Assembly (NCBI GenBank): GCA_001660395.1
Contig: LXWE01000004.1
Span: forward strand, 186,001-250,000
Direction: 5' to 3'
Source of the DNA: Alteromonadaceae bacterium XY-R5
Lineage (GTDB): Bacteria > Pseudomonadota > Gammaproteobacteria > Enterobacterales > Alteromonadaceae
Length of the DNA: 64,000 bases
Shown here: piece by piece, positions 46,585 through 55,822 of the stretch
How positions within the stretch are numbered: the stretch's first letter is position 1
Layout: the number at the start of each line of letters is the position of its first letter
Translations under genes and position numbers: made by a program
The notes under the pieces: model-generated
Seen by the model: the letters and a program-made list of their open reading frames with translations, nothing else
Databases searched by the model: none
Told to the model about the DNA's origin: nothing

Positions 46585-47109
46585 TCAGTAATGACCGAGG
46601 CAGGCGCGATAATTGCCACTGGTTAAATACATGGCACGTTGCGCATCATCGGCTTCGGCAATCTCAATCAGTTGATAAAAAATATTACGGTGCATTCTTG
46701 CCCACAGATTTTGGCGAACCAGGCAATAGGGAACCCATTCACCACTGATTGGCTTATGTCGCAGTTCCATCGGATGCGCAGGCCCAAGGATAACGGGCTC
46801 GTCTGTTTGGGTAGAGAAGATAATCTTGCCCTGATCGGTCTGCCACTGCGTTAATACAAAGGGGACATCGTCTACCTTAATCCGTACCTTTTCGACGGGG
46901 GTAACCAGAAAATAATCAGGTTGTTCGAAGCGCAGTACCCTGGCAAAAAGTTGAACCAGTGCAGGTCTATGGATAGGGCTATCAAGATAATGCCAGCTGC
47001 CGTCGTGGCGGATATGAATATTAATATCGCCGCAAAAGGGTGGGTCCCACTGCGTTTCTGGCGGCTCGGAAGAAGCCGCCAGAGAGGTTTGCAGCTGACT
47101 GATGTCCAT
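46585..47109 (-). CDS. DUF1285 protein
   Basis: This 174-residue soluble protein contains the DUF1285 pattern CGDINIHIRHDGSWHYLDSPIHRPALVQLFARVLR and then EYFLVTPVEKVRI-like DYFLVTPVEKVRIKVDD. The function is not known. Its start is 5 nt past the stop of the DUF3014 gene, so the two are likely cotranslated, an arrangement usual in Alteromonadales and Pseudomonas relatives. Confidence 0.9.
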   Translation of the reverse strand: MDISQLQTSLAASSEPPETQWDPPFCGDINIHIRHDGSWHYLDSPIHRPALVQLFARVLRFEQPDYFLVTPVEKVRIKVDDVPFVLTQWQTDQGKIIFSTQTDEPVILGPAHPMELRHKPISGEWVPYCLVRQNLWARMHRNIFYQLIEIAEADDAQRAMYLTSGNYRACLGHY

Positions 47110-47114
47110 TTGGC

Positions 47115-47951
47115 TTAGAGTGCGTCTTTCAACGCCCTTAGTTTGGCCTTAATACGACGCATATTTTCAGGTCCGGTGCGTAGGAGCTGCTTCTGTGGTT
47201 GAGACAAAGACTCCAGGCGGCTATCACGGTACTTGAACATGACGCTGTCGGTATAGACTTCGACAGGTACTGGTACCTCAGGCGTATCCAGTAAATGGTC
47301 AATAGCATCTACCAGAACAGAATCAAAATCTGTGTCAGGATCACCAATCTGCATGAAAATATCGCTAATGGCCGGTTTATACAGTTTGTACAGTTCAACC
47401 AGCTTGGCGCTATCGATAGACTCCAGGGCGTCGACATAAGGGGTATAGCGTTTGTAGCTAGCCGGGTCGATCCACTCTTTGCCTGCCTGAGTGTAAACAC
47501 GGAAGTGTTGTTCAGGTGGTGTCATCAGGTTGTGATTAACGGCCAGTTCGTCGTCAGCAATGTTACTGACGCTGACCACAAAGCGAGACAGCAAACCTTC
47601 ATTCACCAGCAGACGTCCAGTTTGGTCGTCATCAGATAAACTGAGTAGCTCGGATTTTACCGCAGCATCACTGGTATCCAGCGGCTCGGGTTCTGGCTCA
47701 GGCTGAGGTTCAGGCTCGGCGGCAGAATCATCATGCGCGTAAGGATCTTCAAATGCCGCTTCTGGCTCGGGCTCGCTCTCGTCTGGTTCAGGCTCTGCAG
47801 TAATGACTTCCGGCGTAACCAGAGGTTGTGGTGCAGGCGCAGGCTCTTCTTTAGGCCACAGAAATACCACGACCAGTACAACGACTGCCAAAGCAGCGAT
47901 GGTAATATGCGGGACTAAAGACTTCTTCGGTTGCACGTCTTCGGTGGTCAT
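47115..47951 (-). CDS. DUF3014 membrane-anchored protein
   Basis: The 278-residue protein has one N-terminal transmembrane helix (about 14-32) and a long Pro/Glu-rich spacer (about 33-95) with many EPEPE steps. The periplasmic DUF3014 domain follows (about 100-275; for example LLVNEGLLSRFVVSVSNIAD and FRVYTQAGKEWIDPASYKRY). The spacer may cross the peptidoglycan layer. GGGAGACCCT precedes the ATG. Role unknown. Confidence 0.9.
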   Translation of the reverse strand: MTTEDVQPKKSLVPHITIAALAVVVLVVVFLWPKEEPAPAPQPLVTPEVITAEPEPDESEPEPEAAFEDPYAHDDSAAEPEPQPEPEPEPLDTSDAAVKSELLSLSDDDQTGRLLVNEGLLSRFVVSVSNIADDELAVNHNLMTPPEQHFRVYTQAGKEWIDPASYKRYTPYVDALESIDSAKLVELYKLYKPAISDIFMQIGDPDTDFDSVLVDAIDHLLDTPEVPVPVEVYTDSVMFKYRDSRLESLSQPQKQLLRTGPENMRRIKAKLRALKDAL

Positions 47952-48219
47952 AGGGTCTCCCTTGAGGACTTTTGAGGTTTGTTACTGATTGGCAACAACA
48001 AACACTTTAATAATTCTGCTTCCACTGGCAGTAATATTACACTACTACTTAATGGTGGCTGAATTACGGTACCCATTGCAAGCCTTTATTGCCAATCAAT
48101 TTTTCTATTAGTAATCATCGATATAAGACGTTAAATACGGTTTGCAATTAGGTGATTAAACCCAAATTAGACTCCGTGCGTATTTATTCGGCAGGTTAAT
48201 CGTACTGAGGAGTTAAACC

Positions 48220-48525
48220 ATGGTGAGATATGCCGAATTAGTCCGTAATCACGCAAAAATTGAATGTCTTACGGTGCATTCTTATGAAATGAATGTGTAT
48301 CTGGTCAGCGTCGCATTGCCAGGCGAAGACGAAGCCTATGTCACAGGCGTGGATGATCGTCCTATGCGTTTTGTCGGTTGTCAGCAGGTCAGAGAAGCAT
48401 TTTCCGGCTGTGACGTGAGTGTCGCCAGATTACTGCATGAATCAGCCTATGATGAAATGATTGGAAATCCTCCAGCCGCCGCCAGGCCGATGGAGTTACC
48501 GTTTTCGATGGCATCAGCGCTTTAG
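48220..48525 (+). CDS. DUF6482-like small protein
   Basis: The 101-residue product has a good ribosome site (AGGAGTTAAACC). It shows ECLTVHSYEMNVYLVSVALPGEDEAYV and a late LLHESAYDEMIG, which I associate with the DUF6482 family of short proteins; the assignment is from memory. No signal or membrane segment. It stands alone. Confidence 0.7.
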   Translation: MVRYAELVRNHAKIECLTVHSYEMNVYLVSVALPGEDEAYVTGVDDRPMRFVGCQQVREAFSGCDVSVARLLHESAYDEMIGNPPAAARPMELPFSMASAL

Positions 48526-48589
48526 CCAGTAAACAGTGCCGCCCAGTGAAAGGGCAGCACTGTATGCATATTTCGGAACAGGGGGAACC

Positions 48590-49978
48590 TTAGTTATCCC
48601 AGATCTTTTGCAGACTGTAAGGTTTGCCACCATCGACATCTTCGGTCACAACCAGGCTGATAACATCCCCGACTGCCACACTATTCAGATAGGATGTGAG
48701 TAATAGTTCACCACTGTCTTCATTGTAGACATAGACGTCGTAATCACCTGCTTCGATTTCCATTGTTTCGCTTCCCAAAAATCCCAAAGTGATTTGCGGA
48801 TCGTAAGAATTTGGGTTGGCACCATCGGCCACTATCAATACCTGTAGGTTATCCGTACGCTCGTCATTGACGGCATGACTAAAGATCAGACGCGCATGGG
48901 TATCGATAACACGTAAGTCATCCGTAATGGTGTTAAAACGCAGACTGCTGCCGCTAGAGCCTGCACTTAAAATGGTGACATTGGTATCGGGTTGCAGGTC
49001 AATACTAAAGGTATCCAGAGTGGCGCTCGATTCACTGTCGCTGACACTTAGCTCACGACTATCACCGTCGTCTTTGTCGTCTACCTCTATGGCGACATAC
49101 TCGGATGCTTCACCAAAGGCGGTAGCGCTGGTCAAAGTGGTGCTGTCATCGCTAAATGTCACGGCTACGTCATTGTCGGCTTCAGCGATAGCGTTGTGAA
49201 AGCGCACATAGGCAGGCTGGGCATCATTGGTGAGTAAACGAGCACCGTCTTCATCCATTTCTACCAGATTAACGCTAACATCGTCGCGTCCTGCGACCTG
49301 AAAATCGCTGACGGCGAAGACGTAAGCTTTACCTGCACTGATGGTCAGATTATCCGACTGGGCCAGGATGGTATCAGTACCAGCTTCGGTCACGATCAGT
49401 TTGTAATAACCACTGTCGGTTTCGATATCATCAGAGTTATCCAGATAGCTAAGGCTGGCAATGGCGGTTTGATTGAGTAGATCGTCACCGGCGTCCACCA
49501 GATAGACGTCTACGTCTTCAAGGTCTGCACCCACATGAACCAGCTGAATCAGGCCGTAATCATCATCAAAGTCTTCATCAAACAGCGTTTTGACGTCTGT
49601 GGTGAGGGTTAAGCGTTCTGGCGCGCTGGCGTCTCCGTAAAAGATCAGACTTTTGATCACGTGCTTTTTGACTTTCACACTGTCTTCATCAATGAAATCT
49701 GTGTTTTCTGTGTTGGGCAGCAGCTGATTGAAATTAAGGTCGTAACTGCCCTTTTTGTATTCCAGGAGTGCGGTGCTTTCAGCAAAGTCGATTTCGGCGA
49801 CAGATTCATCGTCGACTTCTACTTCGATCACTGTGCCCTGAGGACTTAGGTTGGCGAAACGCAGATATCCAGGGTTACTGGAGCTGCTGTCACTGTCTCC
49901 ATCCAGATCAAGAACACATGAAGAGACCATCGTTAGGCTGCAAATTGCCAAAAATATAGATTTTAAATGAGTTGCCAT
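48590..49978 (-). CDS. DUF4397 repeat lipoprotein
   Basis: The 462-residue product has a lipobox (TMVSSC) and then an Asp/Ser-rich linker. It consists of three or more DUF4397-like beta repeats (YLRFANLSPQGTVIEVEVDD, LIQLVHVGADLEDVDVYLVD, YVRFHNAIAEADNDVAVTFSD, LIFSHAVNDERTDNLQVLIV). Strong acidity suggests a secreted or surface protein in a saline setting. GAGAGGTACT precedes the ATG at 49978; the 17 codons upstream have no ribosome site. The function of the family is unknown, perhaps adhesion or carbohydrate binding. Confidence 0.85.
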   Translation of the reverse strand: MATHLKSIFLAICSLTMVSSCVLDLDGDSDSSSSNPGYLRFANLSPQGTVIEVEVDDESVAEIDFAESTALLEYKKGSYDLNFNQLLPNTENTDFIDEDSVKVKKHVIKSLIFYGDASAPERLTLTTDVKTLFDEDFDDDYGLIQLVHVGADLEDVDVYLVDAGDDLLNQTAIASLSYLDNSDDIETDSGYYKLIVTEAGTDTILAQSDNLTISAGKAYVFAVSDFQVAGRDDVSVNLVEMDEDGARLLTNDAQPAYVRFHNAIAEADNDVAVTFSDDSTTLTSATAFGEASEYVAIEVDDKDDGDSRELSVSDSESSATLDTFSIDLQPDTNVTILSAGSSGSSLRFNTITDDLRVIDTHARLIFSHAVNDERTDNLQVLIVADGANPNSYDPQITLGFLGSETMEIEAGDYDVYVYNEDSGELLLTSYLNSVAVGDVISLVVTEDVDGGKPYSLQKIWDN

Positions 49979-50183
49979 AGTACCTCTCGGACAAGCTAGC
50001 TGATAGTGGCGGGCATGGGCGCAGAGCATAGCAATTCCAGCGTTAACGCCGTTGCAGTATCAGGTAAAGCTTCGTCAGTAAGGCGTAAAGCGTGTTGTGA
50101 ACAAAAGGCCCTTTGGCGGAAAAAATCCGTCTATGCTTTAAGGAGTTGTGTCGGGAGACAAAGTACCCAAAAGTGAGGATGGC

Positions 50184-51740
50184 ATGTCTGAATTTATGTT
50201 TGATGAATCCGATAACTTGTTCGCTCCGGATGACGACGTTGAAGTGGAATCGGGTTTGGAAGCCTGGAAAATTCTTATCATTGATGATGAAGAAGATGTC
50301 CACTCGGTGACTCGGCTGGTGTTAAGTGACTTTGTGTTTGATGACAAACCCCTGACCTTTTTAGATGCCTACAGTGGCGCTGAAGCCTACACCATGATGC
50401 AGCAGCATCCGGATATCGCCGTGGCCCTGGTGGATGTTGTTATGGAAACGGATCATGCGGGTCTGGAACTGGTTAAACGGATCCGTGAAGAACTCGAAAA
50501 TAAAAGCGTGCGATTGGTGTTACGCACCGGTCAGCCGGGACAAGCACCCGAGAAGAAGGTCATCTCGATTTATGACATCAATGACTATAAAAACAAAACT
50601 GAGCTAACCGATACTAAGATGCATACCCTGTTGTATGCCACTTTGCGTTCCTATCGCGACATTATCACCCTGCAGAAAAATCGTGCCGGCCTCGAAGAGG
50701 TGATCCGTTCGTCGGCGACGATTTTCGAGTTGGGGCAGTTATCTGCGTTTGCATCTGCGGTGCTGTCGCAATTGATCTCCTTGCTTGGGTTAGGCGAAGC
50801 TGCCCATCTGAAAGTGTTGTCGGGGATTGCGGTGGAATCGAGCAACAATGATTTTACTGTCCGTGCCGGGGTGGGACGCTACGCCGATGCAATCGGGCAT
50901 CGACTGCCAGATGAGCTGAAAACCGACATCCTGCCGATTTTAAAGCAATCGATTCGGGAGCATCGCAATATTTATCTGGAAAATTGCATGGTGGCTTATT
51001 TTGGCGAAAGCGATGGCGGGGCCAATTTGCTTTACATTAATGGCACTACCCATTTGTCGGATATGGATAAGCACTTAATCGACCTGTTTTGTGCCAACGT
51101 CTCTATCGCCTTCGACAATGCTTATCTGCAACAGGAAATCGAAGATACTCAGAGTGAGGTAATAAACTTACTTGGCGAAGCGGTCGAAAACCGTTCCAAT
51201 GAGACGGGGTTTCATGTCAAACGGGTGGCCGAGATGTCGAAATTGCTGGCATTGAAATATGGCCTCGACGAGCAGCAGGCCGAAGTGATTAGGCGGGCGT
51301 CTCCATTGCACGACCTGGGGAAAATAGCGATTCCTGACGCGGTGCTGCACAAAGAAGGGCCACACGACGACAAAGAGCGCGCAGTGATGGAAAGCCATGT
51401 TGATATTGGCTTTAACATGCTGAAGCAAAGCCGGCGAGAGGTGTTGAAGTGTGCCGCTTTGATTGCCGGGCAGCATCATGAAAAATGGGATGGTAGTGGC
51501 TATCCAAAAGGCCTGAAGGGCGAACAAATTCATATTGTTGGACGTATTACTGCGGTAGCTGATGTGTTCGATGCGTTGATTAATCCGCGCTGCTATAAGG
51601 CGGCCTGGCCTTTGGAAGATGTGATTGCGTTATTTAACGCCGAGAAGGGGAAACACTTCGACCCTGATCTGGTGGACACTTTGCTGGAAAACATGGACGC
51701 CTTCATGCGGATTCAAACCCGATATCAAGTCCCGGCATAA
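50184..51740 (+). CDS. Response regulator with DUF3369 and HD-GYP domains
   Basis: The 518-residue protein has a receiver domain (about 28-150; DDEEDV, phosphoacceptor in ALVDVVMETD, and a KNKTELT region), a DUF3369 sensory domain (about 165-320), and an HD-GYP domain (about 325-510) with HDLGK, HHEKWDGSGYPKGLKGEQI and the rest of the metal site. HD-GYP enzymes degrade cyclic-di-GMP, so it likely lowers c-di-GMP on phosphorylation. The ATG at 50184 has GAGG at 5 nt; an in-frame GTG 12 codons upstream sits too near its AAGGAG. No partner kinase is adjacent. Confidence 0.93.
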   Translation: MSEFMFDESDNLFAPDDDVEVESGLEAWKILIIDDEEDVHSVTRLVLSDFVFDDKPLTFLDAYSGAEAYTMMQQHPDIAVALVDVVMETDHAGLELVKRIREELENKSVRLVLRTGQPGQAPEKKVISIYDINDYKNKTELTDTKMHTLLYATLRSYRDIITLQKNRAGLEEVIRSSATIFELGQLSAFASAVLSQLISLLGLGEAAHLKVLSGIAVESSNNDFTVRAGVGRYADAIGHRLPDELKTDILPILKQSIREHRNIYLENCMVAYFGESDGGANLLYINGTTHLSDMDKHLIDLFCANVSIAFDNAYLQQEIEDTQSEVINLLGEAVENRSNETGFHVKRVAEMSKLLALKYGLDEQQAEVIRRASPLHDLGKIAIPDAVLHKEGPHDDKERAVMESHVDIGFNMLKQSRREVLKCAALIAGQHHEKWDGSGYPKGLKGEQIHIVGRITAVADVFDALINPRCYKAAWPLEDVIALFNAEKGKHFDPDLVDTLLENMDAFMRIQTRYQVPA

Positions 51741-51764
51741 AAAAGGGAGCCCAGTGGCTCCCCT
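51739..51764 (-). terminator. Terminator for the outer-membrane protein gene
   Basis: GGGAGCC and GGCTCCC form a stem with a CAGT loop; on the minus strand six T follow. It lies just past the HD-GYP stop and about 20 nt beyond the convergent gene stop. Confidence 0.8.
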
Positions 51765-51785
51765 ATTAGGTCTGGCTATTTGGGA

Positions 51786-52577
51786 TTACATCTGGAAGCG
51801 CACACCGACGCTGTATACATTCGTATCAGGACCATTTTGCAAGGACTGATAACTGCCAATCAGGGCAATGTTTGGAGTGAAGTAGTGGCTGGCGCCAATT
51901 TCGTAAGTCTCTTCGGTGCTGATACCAGCAAACACACCGGTGTAGGCATTGAAGTAATATTTGCCTTTAATGCCCAAATCTAAATCACCGTCATTGTTCT
52001 TTAGTGCAGCTTCTCCAACCAGGTAGCGACCGGAGGGCAACATGCCAAAGTATTTCACACCGAGTGTCTGATGGTCGAGGCTATCGTCGATACGCAATGT
52101 TGCGCCAATGTAGTCATTACCTTGTAGATTATGGGTGTATTTTCCAGTGACATAATAGTTGTCATCGGATGTACCCATTCCAGTACCTTCAATCTGAACC
52201 AGTGCATTGTTGCTGATCAAATAACCCAGAGTACCATTGGCATAATCATCTCCATCATCAACGCTTACCAGCGTGGCACCGGCAATAATCTGATCAATAA
52301 AGGCTTTACCGCCCAGTGCCAGTACATCGTTATCTTCTACCCGGCTATATGCGCCATTAATGTAGCTGGTGGTATTGATGTAAGAAAGTTGGTCCAAAGG
52401 GCCGAGTGTTTGACGGCGTCCTACATAGTAAATGCTGGATAGGGTGGTGATATCCGTATCTGCATTGCTATTGGTAACGTCGATACGCTGCTGGCTCAAT
52501 TCCGTAAATGATTGGTAGGACTCCGCCTGTGCCAGTGAGCATACTAAGGTTAATCCAATAAGGGGTAATGTACGCAT
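51786..52577 (-). CDS. Putative outer-membrane beta-barrel protein
   Basis: The 263-residue protein has a clean signal peptide (ending SLAQA), alternating hydrophobic/polar strands with many Tyr/Gly, and a C-terminal aromatic-rich strand (NVYSVGVRFQM). The pattern suggests a small porin-like barrel or an autotransporter-like OMP; the family is not recognised. AGGAGG lies 4 nt from the ATG. The leader has an 11-bp inverted repeat (52604-52662). Confidence 0.75.
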   Translation of the reverse strand: MRTLPLIGLTLVCSLAQAESYQSFTELSQQRIDVTNSNADTDITTLSSIYYVGRRQTLGPLDQLSYINTTSYINGAYSRVEDNDVLALGGKAFIDQIIAGATLVSVDDGDDYANGTLGYLISNNALVQIEGTGMGTSDDNYYVTGKYTHNLQGNDYIGATLRIDDSLDHQTLGVKYFGMLPSGRYLVGEAALKNNDGDLDLGIKGKYYFNAYTGVFAGISTEETYEIGASHYFTPNIALIGSYQSLQNGPDTNVYSVGVRFQM

Positions 52578-52603
52578 GAAACCTCCTGGTTTTCTATGGT
52601 GGT

Positions 52604-52662
52604 GCTGGCAGGTGGCGATACGAACCATTCTGAGGAGGAAGGAGCAGAAAGCACCTGCCAGC
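52604..52662 (-). repeat. 11-bp inverted repeat in the beta-barrel gene leader
   Basis: GCTGGCAGGTG and CACCTGCCAGC are perfect complements separated by 37 nt, 26 nt upstream of the gene start. In the mRNA they would form a long stem-loop just before the ribosome site. Confidence 0.6.
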
Positions 52663-53011
52663 AAAACTGTTTGAACTCTATCAGCAGGCGCTGTGCCAAG
52701 GCGCGAGTTTAGTTACTTAATTCTTCATAACTTACTGTTTATATGGGGTTTTAATCTTGTCCGGAACATCGATTTTTTTCTTTTTTATCGAAGTTAGTAC
52801 GGCATGGCCAGGGTGATGAATCGACGTGGAGAAAAAGTGTCGTAAATAACAGACTAACCGGCTGAAAGGCTTATGCCTGTTGGTGTTGGGCATCAGGAAA
52901 GTGCAAATATTCATCTGCAATTCAGTTAACGCGTTAATTTTGGTGTCGAAGGCTTTATTTTGGTGTCTGATATTTCAGACAGTGAGTGGTTAATGCAGGC
53001 TTATTGTTAAT

Positions 53012-53038
53012 AAAAAGGCCACCACAAAGGTGGTGGCC
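53012..53038 (-). terminator. Terminator of the TonB-dependent receptor gene
   Basis: GGCCACCAC/GTGGTGGCC with an AAAG loop, followed on the minus strand by five T, 24 nt past the stop. Confidence 0.88.
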
Positions 53039-53061
53039 AATGTCGGCAGGGCTACAACAAG

Positions 53062-55386
53062 TTAGAAATAGTTATAGGTAACTGAGAGACCAAAGGTACG
53101 CGGAGTACCATATAGTTCACGCGTGAAGCTAAGGTCTGACGTTGCCTTATCATCAACCGACACCAGATATTCATCATCTGTCAGGTTTTTACCCCATAAC
53201 ATGAATTCCCAGGTACCGTCTGAAGACACTAAGCCGATTTGACCATTCACCAGGTTGCTGGCATCCAGTTCGGTCGCTGTCAGGTTTCGCGCATCAGACT
53301 GGATCTCACTGCGATAGGAATAATCTACGCCGGCAAAGATTTCCCAGTTGTCATTGATTTCGGATTCGTACTTAGCGGCCAGTGTGTTGGTCCACTTGGC
53401 GGCACCAGGCAACTGGTTGCCAGTACAGTCATCTGTGGTGTGGCAGTTAGCAAAGTCGCCGAAGGTGGCATCAGCATAACCAATGGTGGCACTGACGGAG
53501 AATTCCTTGGTAAACAAGTAACGAATTTCTGCCTCAACCCCCTGGCTGGTTGCTGTTGGACCATTTACTACGCGGTTGACGCCATTGTCATCGACCACAC
53601 GGGTTTGAATATCTTCGTAATCCAGATAGAACATTGCCAGGTTTAGACGCATCCGGCGATTAAGCAGGTCGCTTTTCAGACCCAGCTCGTAGCTCATAAC
53701 TTCTTCACGGCCAAAGTCCATATCTGGGTTGGTGACATCGCCACCAATGGCAGCAAGAGACTGAGGACGGAAACTATAGCCACCCTCTTTAAAGCCTTTC
53801 GCTACTTTAGCGTACACATTGACGTTGTCGGCAAGTTGATAACTCAACCCTGTGGTCCAGGAGACAAAACTGTCATCCTGAGACTGATGGGTCGTAGGGA
53901 TATCAATGTAGTTCAGCAGATAGTAGCCAATGTAAGAGGTCAGCGAGGTTTCCCAGCCATCCTGAGCAAAAGCCATATCTTTCTTCACTTTCGAATAGCG
54001 TAATCCCAGGAATGCATTCAGATCGTCGCTGATATCGTAGTTTAGATTAGTGAAAATCGCTGAACTCTTGGTTTGCATTTCACCGTCCAGCACCACACCA
54101 GAACCTGCACTTACGTTTACCGAAGTGGGGTAAGGATCGGAGTAACCTGTGGGAATACCGTAAATGCCTGTTCCGGTCAGAAATTCCTGGTGGTTAGTGG
54201 ATTGGTTATCCAGATAGTACAAACCAACAACGTAGCGGAAGGCTTGATCCGCTGGCGAAATTAACTGGAATTCCTGAGTGAACTGACTGTTATCTTCACC
54301 TTCCTGACTGGAGCTCAGGTCGATGCTGGTGCCATCGGTGTCCATACCCAACACCGCATCGTATTCTTTTTTGGCAGTGATGGATTTAAATTCAAAACCG
54401 CTGCCAAACTTATAGCTAACCGTGGCGTCTACGCCCCAGTTGTCGCGATCGGCAAAGAATCGCTCGGTATTGGCATAGGTTTTCCACTTGTCATCTGTAT
54501 AGAAGTTAGCAGCAGAAGTACCCTGACCAAGTAAGCCGATATAACCCAGGCCATAGCCATCGTCGGTTAGACGACGACCGATAGGCAGACTGCTGTCTTT
54601 CATAAATTCAGCGTTAATATCGACGGTTAAATCGGCATCTGGCGTAATGCGCAATTGAGCGCGGCCGCCGTGACGGTCTTCATCGCCCAACTCAACGCCA
54701 TCCGCGAGGTTTGTCATGTAACCGTCGCGAGTTACGTTGAAGGCGGAAAGGCTTCCCGCAACCAGGCCATCTACCAATGGACCGGTAACATAGGCGTTGA
54801 TACGCTGCAGGCCGAAATTGCCTACATCTACTTTGACCTTGGCTTCTGCGATATCAGATGGCTTTTTGGTGGTGATATTGACCACGCCAAGGTTGGTATT
54901 TTGCCCAAATAAAGTCCCTTGAGGACCGCGTAGTACTTCTACCTGGGCGATATTGCTTAAATCCTGATTAAACCCCGTTGCGCGGGCGTACACCACGCCG
55001 TCAACGTAAATCCCCAGACCCGGGCTGGTACCAGAGTTAAACACTCCATTAGGGTTCGATGGGATACCGCGCATGTTCACCGTTGTTGCAAACGGAGTAG
55101 TAGTAACCATGCTTAAGTTAGGAACCGAGTTTTGCAGATCCTGAAAGGTTTGCAGATTGCCGCGATCTAGCTCTTTGCCGTTGACGACCGAGAGGGCTAA
55201 TGGAACTTCCTGCAGGCTTTCACCGCGCTTCTGCGCTGTGACCATAATTTTTTCAATCTGGATTTCTTCATCCATAGCCGGCGTCGCATCGGCCTGAGTC
55301 GCTTGGGCAATCGCGGCGCTTAGTGGTAGCAGGGAAAATAGGCCGCACAAGGCGCCCTTTATCATACGAGGTTGGATGGTTTTCAC
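53062..55386 (-). CDS. TonB-dependent receptor controlled with an AraC gene
   Basis: This 774-residue outer-membrane receptor has a signal peptide (ending AAIAQA), a TonB-box-like EKIMVTAQK (about 43-51), a plug with GESLQEVPLALSVVNG, NMRGIPSNPNG and VEVLRGPQGTLFGQNTNLGVVNI, and a barrel ending in SVTYNYF. It belongs to the wide group used for diverse substrates rather than classic siderophores. The GTG at 55386 has AGGAAG at 7 nt. It is divergent from a membrane-bound AraC regulator, and the gap has repeated binding-site-like elements; no Fur box was seen. Confidence 0.92.
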   Translation of the reverse strand: MKTIQPRMIKGALCGLFSLLPLSAAIAQATQADATPAMDEEIQIEKIMVTAQKRGESLQEVPLALSVVNGKELDRGNLQTFQDLQNSVPNLSMVTTTPFATTVNMRGIPSNPNGVFNSGTSPGLGIYVDGVVYARATGFNQDLSNIAQVEVLRGPQGTLFGQNTNLGVVNITTKKPSDIAEAKVKVDVGNFGLQRINAYVTGPLVDGLVAGSLSAFNVTRDGYMTNLADGVELGDEDRHGGRAQLRITPDADLTVDINAEFMKDSSLPIGRRLTDDGYGLGYIGLLGQGTSAANFYTDDKWKTYANTERFFADRDNWGVDATVSYKFGSGFEFKSITAKKEYDAVLGMDTDGTSIDLSSSQEGEDNSQFTQEFQLISPADQAFRYVVGLYYLDNQSTNHQEFLTGTGIYGIPTGYSDPYPTSVNVSAGSGVVLDGEMQTKSSAIFTNLNYDISDDLNAFLGLRYSKVKKDMAFAQDGWETSLTSYIGYYLLNYIDIPTTHQSQDDSFVSWTTGLSYQLADNVNVYAKVAKGFKEGGYSFRPQSLAAIGGDVTNPDMDFGREEVMSYELGLKSDLLNRRMRLNLAMFYLDYEDIQTRVVDDNGVNRVVNGPTATSQGVEAEIRYLFTKEFSVSATIGYADATFGDFANCHTTDDCTGNQLPGAAKWTNTLAAKYESEINDNWEIFAGVDYSYRSEIQSDARNLTATELDASNLVNGQIGLVSSDGTWEFMLWGKNLTDDEYLVSVDDKATSDLSFTRELYGTPRTFGLSVTYNYF

Positions 55387-55822
55387 TTTGTTGCTTCCTA
55401 TATTGTTATTTTGTTGTGCGAACGTCTCAGCTTCTGATGGCGAGTACGTTGAAACTTCATTAAATAAATTCCACCCAAGGGTTATATCCCGCTGTTCAAA
55501 CTAACTCCTCCTGATTTGCAAAGTAAAAGCTCCGAAATTCGAAAGCAGGTTCCGACTTTGCAAATTCGGAATTTATTCTTCATTTTTAAGTTATTGATAT
55601 TTAATGGGTAAATTTATTTTAATGACTTTGTTTAACCTTTGGTTATAAGGTTATAAAAACTTGGAATTTTGATGTGGTGGGTTTTTACCTATCGGGGCTA
55701 GCACAAAATTAGAAGATTTTTTCCCTAACCTGGCAGGTTGCTCTGGTCAGAATACCTGAAGTATAGTGTTGCAAAGCATTAACATCTGATGCGTCTTCTC
55801 GTTCGGACAGGTTGTAGTATTT
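55387..55822. other. Divergent regulatory gap with repeated elements
   Basis: This 436-nt AT-rich gap separates the TonB receptor and the AraC gene. It holds two inverted copies of ATTTGCAAAG (55509-55523, 55555-55567) and a small CGAAATTCG palindrome between them. No gene is seen. Confidence 0.75.
55509..55567. promoter_or_regulatory. Paired ATTTGCAAAG elements, probable AraC-regulator site
   Basis: TCCTGATTTGCAAAG (55509-55523) and, reversed, ACTTTGCAAATTCGG (55555-55569) are arranged head to head with centres about 42 nt apart. The first recurs exactly, inverted, at 57087-57101 before the M20 peptidase gene. Two-half-site layouts are usual for AraC proteins. Confidence 0.65.

Larger units (their letters stand above)
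52578..53061. other. Gap between two envelope-protein genes
   Basis: The 484-nt gap holds the leader of the beta-barrel gene with its inverted repeat, a T/A-rich tract near 52760-52790, and the terminator of the TonB receptor gene at its right end. A 62-codon open frame on the minus strand has no ribosome site or recognisable features, so no gene is called. Confidence 0.6.

Noticed and set aside
47980-48100. Inverted GATTGGCAA/TTGCCAATC pair before the DUF6482-like gene
   Set aside because: Arms are only 9 bp and about 100 nt apart, so chance is likely.
52732-52920. 62-codon open frame in the gap at 52.6-53.0 kb
   Set aside because: No ribosome site, no recognisable pattern, low-complexity Lys run from a T-rich tract.
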